Source: Pullibacteroides sp964436335 (GTDB lineage Bacteria; Bacteroidota; Bacteroidia; Bacteroidales; P3). Taken from it: 10,752 bases of DNA. A program made the position numbers and the translations under genes. Shown here piece after piece: positions 1 to 8,300 of this stretch. The notes under the pieces were generated by a model, which was not told the origin of the DNA, searched no databases, and was given only the letters and a program-made list of their open reading frames with translations. Location: the NCBI GenBank assembly GCA_964436335.1, contig CAYTCD010000062.1:1-10752 (forward strand), read 5' to 3'. Position 1 is the first letter of the stretch. Each line of letters begins with the position of its first letter.

Positions 1-281
1 TGCCTAACCCCAAATCCGGAAACGTTACCATGGAATTTGGCAAGGCGGTGAAGGAAGTAAAGGCCGGTAAGATCGACTTCAAGGTTGACAAGCTGGGAAT
101 TATTCATGCCAGTGTGGCGAAGGTATCGTTCGATGCCGGAAAAATCGCCGACAATGCGCGTGAACTGCTCCAGACCATCGTCAAATTGAAACCGTCGGCG
201 GCAAAAGGTACGTACATCAACAGCATCAGCATGTCCAGTACCATGAGCCCCGGTGTCAAAATCGACCCCAAATCCATCTAA
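1..281 (+). CDS. rplA: 50S ribosomal protein L1, C-terminal part (5' end outside window)
   Basis: L1 binds 23S rRNA at the mobile L1 stalk near the E site and, in many bacteria, represses its own operon by binding its mRNA. The window holds the last 92 complete codons, reading in frame from base 3, with a TAA stop at 279-281. The fragment opens at the family signature PNPKSGNVT, which is followed by a conserved lysine-rich stretch (AGKIDFKVDK), the segment GIIHASVAKVSF, and the C-terminal motif SSTMSPGVKID. These match the second half of L1 domain I. About 140 residues are missing upstream if the protein has the usual length of about 230. An internal ATG at 30 could be mistaken for a start, but the reading frame and L1 homology run through it to the window edge. 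The next gene, rplJ, follows after 37 nt in the usual rplKAJL order. Confidence 0.96.
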   Translation, partial: PNPKSGNVTMEFGKAVKEVKAGKIDFKVDKLGIIHASVAKVSFDAGKIADNARELLQTIVKLKPSAAKGTYINSISMSSTMSPGVKIDPKSI

Positions 282-318
282 TCCGGAATTTTGTAAAAAC
301 AGGTAATTTAAACGAGGT

Positions 319-846
319 ATGAAAAAAGAAGAAAAAGCCGCGATCATAGATTCCATCTATGAGCAAATCATGGCCAAGCCTCATATGTATGTAACGGATA
401 TCACCGGTATGGATGCCGTTGCTACGAGCAACTTGAGACGTGCTTGCTTCAGGAATGGGGTCAAGTTGATCATGGTGAAGAATACCTTGCTTGAGAAAGC
501 CTTGGAAAAGACCGGTGTCGATTTCTCCGAACTGGCTCCCGCATTCAAGGGAACCACGGCGATTATGCTTTCGGAGGTTAACAAGACCCCGGCCACCGTT
601 ATCAAGGAATTCAGAAAGAGATCGGAAAAACCCGTTTTGAAAGGCGCTTATGTAGAAGAGTCTTTCTATTTGGGTGATTCGAGTCTGGATGCCTTGGTGC
701 AGATCAAATCCAAGTCCGAACTTATCGGCGAAATCCTCACGCTCCTCCAATCGCCTATCAAGAACGTTATGGGCGCTTTGGAATCGGCACCCAACAAGGT
801 GGCCGGTTTGGTAGAGGCTTTGGCCGAAAGACCGGAACAGGCTTAA
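319..846 (+). CDS. rplJ: 50S ribosomal protein L10
   Basis: L10 anchors L7/L12 dimers to the ribosome and, with L11 and 23S rRNA, forms the stalk base that recruits translation GTPases. The product has 175 residues (E. coli L10 has 165). The N-terminal part (about 1-100) has the typical L10 pattern: MKKEEKAAIIDSI, a central VKNTLLEKAL segment and FKGTTAIML. The C-terminal region (about 130-175) is predicted to be helical and supplies the L7/L12 docking helix. The ATG at 319 is preceded by GAGG only one base upstream, too close for a normal Shine-Dalgarno interaction, so initiation probably relies on the A/T-rich leader as is common in Bacteroidota. It lies between rplA (37-nt gap) and rplL (67-nt gap) and is surely cotranscribed with them. 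The short upstream gap leaves little room for a folded L10 autoregulatory leader of the kind known in E. coli and Bacillus. Confidence 0.97.
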   Translation: MKKEEKAAIIDSIYEQIMAKPHMYVTDITGMDAVATSNLRRACFRNGVKLIMVKNTLLEKALEKTGVDFSELAPAFKGTTAIMLSEVNKTPATVIKEFRKRSEKPVLKGAYVEESFYLGDSSLDALVQIKSKSELIGEILTLLQSPIKNVMGALESAPNKVAGLVEALAERPEQA

Positions 847-860
847 GGTATAAAAACAAC

Positions 861-875
861 GAAGGTGTATCCTTC
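861..875 (+). other. Small hairpin in the rplJ-rplL spacer
   Basis: GAAGG (861-865) and CCTTC (871-875) form a 5-bp stem with a TGTAT loop. No U-tract follows, so it is not a terminator. The rest of the 67-nt spacer is strongly A/T-rich and carries no Shine-Dalgarno match before rplL. The stem could influence mRNA processing or the high translation of rplL, which is made in excess over L10. This is inference, and a 5-bp stem can occur by chance. Confidence 0.35.
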
Positions 876-913
876 ACAAACAAATTATTTAGAAACTTTA
901 AAAAGTCAAAACA

Positions 914-1300
914 ATGGCAGATATTAAAGCTATCGCAGAACAATTGGTCGGTTTAACCGTTAAAGAAGTTAAGGAATTGGCCGACGTATTGAAAAATGAA
1001 TACGGAATCGAACCCGCAGCCGCCGCTGTAGCCGTTGCAGCTCCCGCTGCCGGTGGTGCCGCTGCCGGTGGTGCCGCCGCCGAAGAAAAAACGCACTTCG
1101 ACGTTATCTTGAAATCGGGTGGTGCCAATAAGTTGGCCGTGGTTAAATTGGTTAAGGAATTGGCCAGCCTCGGCTTGAAGGAAGCCAAGGAACTCGTTGA
1201 CGCGGCTCCCAAACCGGTTAAGGAAGGCATCAGCAAGGCCGAAGCCGAAGCGCTCAAGAAGAGCCTCGAAGAAGCCGGAGCTGAAGTTGAAATGAAATAA
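914..1300 (+). CDS. rplL: 50S ribosomal protein L7/L12
   Basis: L7/L12 is the multicopy stalk protein whose C-terminal domains contact EF-G, EF-Tu, IF2 and release factors and stimulate their GTPase activity. The protein has 128 residues (E. coli has 121). Three parts are visible: an N-terminal dimerisation domain (about 1-34), an Ala/Gly/Pro-rich flexible hinge (about 35-56), and the globular C-terminal domain (about 57-128). That last domain contains the conserved FDVILKSGG, KLAVVK and LKEAKELVDAAPKPVKEG segments. The start is ATG at 914, just before the typical MADIKAIAEQLVGLTVKEV N-terminus. It is preceded by an A-rich tract with no recognisable Shine-Dalgarno element. The hinge contains a tandem 15-bp repeat. 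A terminator-like hairpin follows the stop, so rplL transcripts are probably more abundant than rpoBC transcripts. Confidence 0.98.
   Translation: MADIKAIAEQLVGLTVKEVKELADVLKNEYGIEPAAAAVAVAAPAAGGAAAGGAAAEEKTHFDVILKSGGANKLAVVKLVKELASLGLKEAKELVDAAPKPVKEGISKAEAEALKKSLEEAGAEVEMK
1049..1078 (+). repeat. Tandem 15-bp repeat in the L7/L12 hinge
   Basis: Two adjacent copies of GCCGGTGGTGCCGCY (1049-1063 and 1064-1078) differ only in the last base. Each encodes Ala-Gly-Gly-Ala-Ala. This is inside the flexible hinge, where length variation is tolerated, and it probably arose by slippage duplication. Confidence 0.85.
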
Positions 1301-1306
1301 TTTTAA

Positions 1307-1331
1307 CCCTATCGGTTTTCGAACATGAGGG
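1307..1331 (+). promoter_or_regulatory. Possible alternative (antiterminator-like) pairing upstream of the rplL-rpoB hairpin
   Basis: CCCT (1307-1310) can pair with AGGG (1328-1331), and inside it TCG (1312-1314) can pair with CGA (1320-1322) around a GTTTT loop. This fold would occupy the 5' arm of the terminator hairpin at 1322-1359, so the two structures are mutually exclusive. The pairing is short and interrupted, far weaker than the terminator stem. It is recorded as a candidate only. Confidence 0.2.
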
Positions 1332-1363
1332 GGAAGGCTTAGTCCGCCCCCCTCGTGTTTTTT
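1322..1363 (+). terminator. Intrinsic terminator-like hairpin between rplL and rpoB (likely attenuator)
   Basis: The 5' arm at 1322-1333 (AACATGAGGGGG) pairs with the 3' arm at 1348-1359, giving 12 bp with one T-G wobble and a run of five G-C pairs at the top. The loop is about 14 nt and six T residues lie at 1358-1363. This is a textbook intrinsic terminator shape. It sits inside an operon whose downstream genes are essential and have no convincing promoter in the remaining 49 nt before rpoB, so partial read-through is the likely mode. E. coli has an analogous partial terminator in its rplL-rpoB spacer. Confidence 0.8.
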
Positions 1364-1412
1364 GCGTATATTACCACCCGGTTTCTAATCGTCTTATTTA
1401 AAACATACTACT

Positions 1413-4400
1413 TTGTCAACAAAGGCTGTTAAAAAGATAAATTTCGCATCGACCAAGCCGGCCGAGCACGTTGATTTTTTGGATATACAGCTCAAGTCCT
1501 TTCAGGATTTCTTTCAGCTGGAAACCAATCCCGAGAATCGTGTAAACGAAGGGCTGTACAAGGTTTTTGCAGAAAATTTTCCCATTACCGACGCCCGCAA
1601 TCACTATGAATTGCGGTTCCTCGATTATTTTATCGATCCGCCCCGTTACAGCATAGAGGAATGTTTGGACAGAGGGCTCACCTATAGCGTGCCGCTCAAG
1701 GCCAAACTGCAATTAGCCTGCCAGGATCGTGAACAGGACGATGATTTTAAGGAAATCATACAGGAAGTTTATCTGGGTATGATTCCCTATATGACCCCCG
1801 GAGGTTCTTTTATCATCAACGGTGCCGAACGTGTTATCGTTTCGCAGTTGCACCGTTCGCCCGGCGTTTTCTTCGGTACAAGTTACCACACCAACGGTCA
1901 GCAGTTGTATTCTGCGCGTATCATTCCGTTCAAGGGTTCGTGGATGGAGTTCACCACCGACATCAACAACGTGATGTATGCCTACATCGACCGTAAGAAG
2001 AAACTGCCCATCACCACGCTTTTGCGTGCCATCGGTTACGAAACCGACAAGGATATTCTCGAAATTTTCGACCTGGCGAGAGAAGTGAAGGTTTCGCGCT
2101 CAGGTCTCAAAAAATATATAGGTGCCCGTCTTGCCGCGCGTGTGGTTCGCTCGTGGGTGGAAGACTTTGTGGATGAAGATACGGGCGAAGTGGTTTCGAT
2201 TGAACGTACCGAGGTACTTATCGACCGCGAAACCGAATTGGAGGAAAACCATATCGATTTGATTGTGGATGCCGGCATCAAATCGATTCTTGTACACCGC
2301 GACGACAACGAAAATAATCTGGACTGCTCCATTATTTTCAACACCCTGCAAAAGGATGCGGCCAACAACGCCAAGGAAGCGGTGGAATTTATCTACAGGC
2401 AGCTTCGTAACGCCGAACCGCCCGATGAAGAAACGGCGCGCGGCATTATCGAAAAACTGTTCTTCTCCGACAAACGTTATGATTTGGGAGAAGTGGGCCG
2501 TTACCGTATCAACCGGAAACTGGACCTCAATATTTCGTTGGAAACCCGTGTGCTTACCAAGGAAGATATCATTTGCATCATCAAGCATCTGATAAAGCTT
2601 ATCAACTCCCATGCGGAAGTGGATGATATCGACCACTTGAGCAACCGCCGTATCCGCACCGTGGGCGAACAGCTCTACGCTCAGTTCGGCGTGGGCTTGA
2701 ACCGTATGGCGCGTACCATCCGTGAACGCATGAATGTGCGCGACAACGAGGTGTTTACGCCCGCCGACCTGATCAACGCCAAAACGCTCAGTTCGGTTAT
2801 CAATTCTTTCTTTGGCACCAATCAGCTTTCGCAGTTCCTGGATCAGACCCACCCGCTTTCGGAGGTTACGCACAAACGGCGTATCTCTGCATTGGGACCC
2901 GGCGGTCTGAGTCGTGAACGCGCGGGTTTCGAGGTGCGCGACGTTCACTACACACACTACGGACGTCTTTGTACGATTGAAACGCCCGAAGGTCCCAATA
3001 TCGGTCTGATTTCCTCTTTGTGTGTGTTTGCGGTTATCGATAAGCTGGGCTTTATCGAAACACCGTATTATAAGGTGGAAAAGGGAAAGGTCCGTATCGA
3101 TCAGGAACCGATTTACCTTACGGCCGAAAAAGAGGAAGACCAGATTATTGCACAGGCCTGCACCCAATTGGATGCCGACGGCACCATTCACGACAGCAGG
3201 GTGAAGGTGCGCCGTTTGGCCGACTTCCCCATTGTTGACAGGGAAGACGTTACCCTTATGGACGTGGCGCCCAACCAGATTGCCTCTATCGCCGCTTCCT
3301 TGATTCCTTTCTTGGAACACGACGACGCCAACCGTGCGTTGATGGGTTCGAACATGATGCGTCAGGCCGTTCCCCTTCTGAATCCTGAAGTTCCTATTGT
3401 AGGAACGGGACTTGAACCTTATGTGGCACACGATTCCCGTATTCTGATCAATGCCGAGGGCGACGGTGTGGTAACCTATGTGGATGCCACCACCATCACG
3501 ATTCGCTATGATATGGCCGAAGACGACCGTATTGTAAGTTTCGACGATGATTTGAAGACCTATAACCTTACCAAGTTCCAACGTACCAATCAAAGTTCCT
3601 GCATCAACCTTACGCCTATCGTGCGCAAGGGAGACAAAGTGAAGAAAGGTCAGGTGCTTTGCGAAGGTTACGCCACCAAAGACGGTTCGCTGGCCTTGGG
3701 CCGCAACTTGATGGTAGCGTTCATGCCTTGGAAAGGGTACAACTTCGAAGATGCCATCGTGATTTCGGAAGATGCGATCAAGAACGATCTCTTTACCTCC
3801 ATCCACGTGGAAGAATATACCTTGGATGTGCGTGAAACCAAGCGCGGTATGGAAGAACTTACCGACGATATCCCCAACGTAAGCCAGGAAGCCACCAAGG
3901 ATCTGGACAGCAACGGTCTGATTCGGGTGGGAGCCGAAGTGAAGGAAGGCGATATCCTTATCGGTAAGATCACGCCCAAGGGCGAATCCGATCCCACGCC
4001 CGAAGAAAAACTGCTCCGCGCCATTTTCGGCGACAAGGCGGGCGATGTGAAAGACGCCTCCTTGAAGGTTCCTCCTTCCGTAAGCGGGGTGGTTATCGGC
4101 AAACGTCTGTTCAGCCGCGCCATCAAAGACCGCAAGAGCAAGGCCAAAGACAAGGATGTGGTAAAGGCGCTCGAAAAAGACTTCAACAAGGAAAACCAAG
4201 ACTTGAAGAACAAACTGGTGGAAAAGTTGCTTACTGTGTTGGGCAACAATACTTCAGCCGGTGTATATAGCAATCTCAAGGAAGAACTTATTTCGAAAAA
4301 GGCCCGCTTTACGGCAAAAGTATTGGGCGAACTCGACTACCAGACCATCAATCCTTCGGGTTGGACCAACAACGAGGAAGTGAACGCTTTGGTAAAACGT

Positions 4401-5225
4401 TTGCTCAACAACTATAATATCAAGTACCGCGAAATCTTTGGCCGCTACCAGCGTGATAAATTCGTGGCGACCGTGGGCGATGAACTGCCCGGCGGTATCG
4501 TTCAGATGGCCAAGGTGACGATTGCCAAGAAACGCAAGCTCAAGATCGGCGACAAGATGTCGGGCCGTCACGGTAACAAAGGTATCGTGGCCCGTATCGT
4601 ACGTGCCGAAGACATGCCGTTCCTGGCCGATGGAACGCCGGTGGATATTGTGTTGAATCCTCTCGGTGTGCCTTCGCGTATGAACTTGGGGCAGATTTAC
4701 GAAACCGTGCTCGGTTGGGCGGGAAAACGCCTCGGCTTGCAGTTCGCCACGCCGATTTTCGACAGCGCGACGCCCGAAGAAATAGATGCCTATACCGATG
4801 AGGCCGGTTTGCCGCGTTACGGCAGAACCTACCTCTACGACGGGGAAACCGGAGAACGTTTTGACCAGCCGGCCACAGTGGGTTATATCTACATGATCAA
4901 GCTGCACCACATGATCGATGATAAGATGCACGCCCGTTCCATCGGACCGTACTCGCTCATCACCCAGCAGCCGCTCGGCGGTAAGGCACAGTTCGGGGGC
5001 CAGCGTTTCGGGGAAATGGAAATCTGGGCGCTCGAAGCTTTCGGTGCGGCCAATATCCTGCAAGAGGTGCTGACGGTGAAGTCGGACGACGTTGCCGGTC
5101 GAGCCAAAACCTATGAAGCCATCGTGAAAGGGGACAACATGCCTACACCTTCCATTCCCGAATCGTTCAACGTTCTGGTGAATGAACTGAGGGGCTTGGG
5201 CTTGGAGATCACTTTCTCCAAATAA
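1413..5225 (+). CDS. rpoB: DNA-directed RNA polymerase subunit beta
   Basis: The beta subunit forms half of the catalytic cleft of RNA polymerase and the rifampicin pocket. It has 1270 residues against 1342 in E. coli, with the difference spread over lineage-specific insertions. Visible landmarks are NGAERVIVSQLHRSPGVFF from N136; the rifampicin cluster I around D477, H487 and S492, all wild-type residues equivalent to E. coli D516, H526 and S531; and the active-site lysines K1048 and K1056 in GDKMSGRHGNKG. A lineage-variable insertion lies at about 885-1020, and the C-terminal clamp region starts at MHARSIGPYS (1172). The start must be TTG at 1413: the frame has a stop at 1386-1388 and no ATG or GTG follows before conserved sequence. 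The resulting N-terminus MSTKAVKKINFAST agrees in length and pattern with Bacteroidales RpoB. No Shine-Dalgarno match precedes it, only an A/T-rich tract. One odd residue is T521 in place of the near-invariant Pro of CPIETPEGPN. Confidence 0.98.
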   Translation: MSTKAVKKINFASTKPAEHVDFLDIQLKSFQDFFQLETNPENRVNEGLYKVFAENFPITDARNHYELRFLDYFIDPPRYSIEECLDRGLTYSVPLKAKLQLACQDREQDDDFKEIIQEVYLGMIPYMTPGGSFIINGAERVIVSQLHRSPGVFFGTSYHTNGQQLYSARIIPFKGSWMEFTTDINNVMYAYIDRKKKLPITTLLRAIGYETDKDILEIFDLAREVKVSRSGLKKYIGARLAARVVRSWVEDFVDEDTGEVVSIERTEVLIDRETELEENHIDLIVDAGIKSILVHRDDNENNLDCSIIFNTLQKDAANNAKEAVEFIYRQLRNAEPPDEETARGIIEKLFFSDKRYDLGEVGRYRINRKLDLNISLETRVLTKEDIICIIKHLIKLINSHAEVDDIDHLSNRRIRTVGEQLYAQFGVGLNRMARTIRERMNVRDNEVFTPADLINAKTLSSVINSFFGTNQLSQFLDQTHPLSEVTHKRRISALGPGGLSRERAGFEVRDVHYTHYGRLCTIETPEGPNIGLISSLCVFAVIDKLGFIETPYYKVEKGKVRIDQEPIYLTAEKEEDQIIAQACTQLDADGTIHDSRVKVRRLADFPIVDREDVTLMDVAPNQIASIAASLIPFLEHDDANRALMGSNMMRQAVPLLNPEVPIVGTGLEPYVAHDSRILINAEGDGVVTYVDATTITIRYDMAEDDRIVSFDDDLKTYNLTKFQRTNQSSCINLTPIVRKGDKVKKGQVLCEGYATKDGSLALGRNLMVAFMPWKGYNFEDAIVISEDAIKNDLFTSIHVEEYTLDVRETKRGMEELTDDIPNVSQEATKDLDSNGLIRVGAEVKEGDILIGKITPKGESDPTPEEKLLRAIFGDKAGDVKDASLKVPPSVSGVVIGKRLFSRAIKDRKSKAKDKDVVKALEKDFNKENQDLKNKLVEKLLTVLGNNTSAGVYSNLKEELISKKARFTAKVLGELDYQTINPSGWTNNEEVNALVKRLLNNYNIKYREIFGRYQRDKFVATVGDELPGGIVQMAKVTIAKKRKLKIGDKMSGRHGNKGIVARIVRAEDMPFLADGTPVDIVLNPLGVPSRMNLGQIYETVLGWAGKRLGLQFATPIFDSATPEEIDAYTDEAGLPRYGRTYLYDGETGERFDQPATVGYIYMIKLHHMIDDKMHARSIGPYSLITQQPLGGKAQFGGQRFGEMEIWALEAFGAANILQEVLTVKSDDVAGRAKTYEAIVKGDNMPTPSIPESFNVLVNELRGLGLEITFSK

Positions 5226-5234
5226 AGGTCCGGA

Positions 5235-5263
5235 GCGGAAGCCGGAGGCATTCCGGTTTCCGC
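5235..5263 (+). other. 12-bp hairpin in the rpoB-rpoC spacer
   Basis: The arm at 5235-5246 (GCGGAAGCCGGA) pairs with 5252-5263 (TCCGGTTTCCGC), giving 12 consecutive pairs including one G-T wobble, closed by a GGCAT loop. It begins 9 nt after the rpoB stop. The sequence after it (AAAGGATGG) has no U-tract, so it is not an intrinsic terminator. It could protect the rpoB 3' end, mark an RNA processing site or act as a pause hairpin. The remaining 51 nt before rpoC are A/T-rich and show no clear promoter. Confidence 0.65.
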
Positions 5264-5314
5264 AAAGGATGGTTAAAATGGCTTAGTTGTTAATATTCAA
5301 TTTTACATCATAAT

Positions 5315-8300
5315 ATGGCGTTTAAGAAAGAAGGTCCGGTAGCATTGGACTTCAATAAAATCACCGTCAGCTTGGCTTCTCCCGAAACCATTTTGGAACG
5401 TTCGCATGGAGAAGTAACCAAGCCGGAGACCATCAATTACCGCACATATAAACCCGAAAGCGACGGGCTGTTCTGCGAAAGGATTTTCGGTCCCACCAAA
5501 GACTGGGAATGCCACTGCGGAAAATACAAGAGAATTCGCTATAAAGGCATTGTCTGCGACCGTTGCGGGGTGGAAGTAACCGAAAAGAAGGTTCGCCGCG
5601 AACGCATGGGGCATATTCAGTTGGTCGTACCGGTGGCGCATATCTGGTTTTTCCGTTCCCTTCCCAATAAAATCGGGGCTTTGCTGGGTATCCAGACCAA
5701 AAAATTGGAATCGATTATCTACTACGAAAAATACGTGGTGATTCAACCCGGTATCAAGGAAGCCGATGGCGTGGAAGCATTGCAGTTCCTTTCTGAAGAG
5801 GAATACTACGCCATTCTGGATACACTTCCGGCCGACAATGCCCTTTTGGATGATGAAGATCCCAACAAGTTTATCGCCAAGATGGGGGGTGAGGCCTTAT
5901 ACGACTTGTTGAAGAAAATCGACTTGGATGCGCTTTCCTTTGAATTGCGCGACAGGGCTGGCAAGGAAACCTCGGCTCAACGCAAGCAGGATATCCTCAA
6001 AAGGCTCAATGTTGTGGAATCTTTCCGCGATTCGCAGACCCGTGTGGAAAACCGTCCTGAATGGATGATCATGAAAGTGATTCCGGTCATTCCGCCCGAT
6101 TTGCGTCCTTTGGTGCCTCTCGACGGCGGCCGTTTCGCCACGTCCGACTTGAACGATCTGTACCGTCGTGTCATTATCCGCAACAACCGTCTTAAGAAAC
6201 TGATCGAAATCAAGGCTCCCGATGTGATCATGCGCAACGAAAAGCGTATGTTGCAGGAAGCTGTGGATTCGTTGTTCGACAATTCGCGCAAGGCCCGTTC
6301 TGCCAAGAGCGAAGGGGCGAGAATGCTCAAATCTCTTTCCGACAGTTTGAAAGGCAAGCAAGGCCGTTTCCGTCAGAACTTGCTCGGTAAGCGTGTGGAT
6401 TACTCCGGCCGTTCGGTTATCGTGGTAGGTCCCGATTTGAAGATGAACGAAATGGGGCTGCCCAAGGATATGGCGGCCGAACTCTACAAGCCGTTCATCA
6501 TCCGCAAGATGCTCGAACGCGGTATCGTAAAGACTGTAAAATCGGCTAAAAAAATTGTAGAACGCAAGGATCCCGTGGTTTGGGATATCCTTGAAAACAT
6601 ATTGAAAGGGCATCCCGTTCTGATGAACCGTGCCCCGACCCTGCACCGTCTGGGTATCCAGGCCTTCCAGCCCAAACTTATCGAAGGCAAGGCCATGCGC
6701 CTGCACCCCTTGTGCTGTACGGCCTTCAACGCCGACTTTGACGGTGACCAGATGGCTGTGCATGTGCCCCTTGGCAATGCGGCCATTCTGGAAGCCCAGT
6801 TGTTGATGCTGGCTTCGCATAATATCTTGAACCCCGCCAATGGTGCGCCTATCACCGTTCCTTCGCAGGATATGGTGTTGGGCTTGTACTACCTTACCAA
6901 AGGCCGCAAGAGCGAAGGTGACGATGTGGTGAAAGGCGAAGGCACCGTTTTCTATTCGGCAGAAGAAGCCATTATCGCCCACAACGAAAAACAGGTGGAA
7001 CTGCACGCGTGGGTAAAGATTCGCCGCGAAGGTGAGGACGGAAAGCCCGAATTGTTGGAAACCACCGTGGGCCGTATCTTGTTCAATCAGGTGGTACCCA
7101 AGGAATATGGCTTTATCAACGAAGTTCTCACCAAGAAATCGTTGCGCGATATCATCGCCGATGTATTGAAAAAGTGCGGTATGTCTAAAACTGTGAAGTT
7201 TTTGGACGATATCAAGAGCATGGGATACCGCACGGCCTTCAAGGGGAGCCTTTCGTTCAACCTCGGTGACGTGATTATCCCGAAGGTGAAGGAAGAACTC
7301 ATCGCTCAGGCCAACAGCGATGTGGATGAAGTGATGAATAACTACAACATGGGTTTCATCACCAACAACGAACGTTACAACCAGATTATCGATATCTGGA
7401 CACATACCAACAACAAGCTTACCAACGCGGTGATGAAGCAGCTTTCTTCTGACCGCCAGGGATTCAACCCCGTATATATGATGTTGGATTCCGGGGCCCG
7501 TGGTTCGAAGGAACAGATCCGTCAGCTTTGCGGTATGCGTGGTCTTATGGCCAAACCGCAGAAAGCCGGTGCCGCCGGGGGTGAAATCATCGAAAACCCG
7601 ATTCTTTCGAACTTCAAGGAAGGTCTTTCGGTGTTGGAATACTTCATCTCCACCCACGGTGCGCGTAAGGGTCTTGCCGATACGGCTTTGAAGACCGCCG
7701 ACGCCGGTTACCTGACCCGCCGTCTGGTGGATGTGTCGCAAGATGTGATTATTTCTGAAGAAGACTGCCACACGCAACGCGGCTTGATTGCCACTGCCTT
7801 GAAAAAGAACGACGATGTGGTGGAATCGCTCTACGAACGTATCTTGGGCCGCACCACAATCGACGACGTGATTCATCCGCAAACCGGCAAGCTCATTGTA
7901 AAGGCCGGGGAAGAAATCACCGAAGAAATCGCGCGCGAAATCGAAGAATCTCCCATCGAAGAAGTGGAAATCCGTTCGGTGCTCACCTGCGAATCCAAAC
8001 ACGGGGTTTGTGCCAAATGTTACGGACGTAACCTCGCCACCAACAAGATGGTGCAGCGGGGCGAAGCGGTGGGTGTTATCGCCGCCCAGTCTATCGGGGA
8101 ACCCGGTACGCAGCTTACCTTGCGTACGTTCCACGTCGGCGGGGTTGCCGGAGGCAGCAGTATCACGTCCAATATCACGGCTTCTTACGACGGGGTAGTG
8201 GAAATAGACGAGTTGCGCAGCGTTTCGCATACTACCGAAGAAAAGGGTAAACATGAAGTGGTAATCGGCCGTTCGGCTGAGTTGCGGATTGTGGATCCCA

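Noticed and set aside
1367..1374. TATATTAC as a -7 promoter box for rpoB
   Set aside because: It lacks the terminal TTTG of the Bacteroidota consensus and has no TTTG at the -33 distance.
3022..3204. Short plus-strand open frames inside rpoB and rpoC in other frames (for example 3022-3204, 2263-2592, 8391-8669)
   Set aside because: They overlap conserved coding sequence, have no independent initiation context and encode low-complexity Arg/Pro/Ser-rich peptides typical of shifted frames.
2100..4199. 699-codon open frame on the minus strand opposite rpoB
   Set aside because: It lies wholly inside rpoB, whose protein is conserved end to end. The antisense translation is rich in His, Phe and Val without any recognisable motif, as expected from the codon bias of a highly expressed gene.
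5269..5286. Five-codon minicistron (MVKMA) in the rpoB-rpoC spacer
   Set aside because: Too short to judge, with the AAGGA directly abutting the start codon, and ATG triplets of this kind occur by chance.
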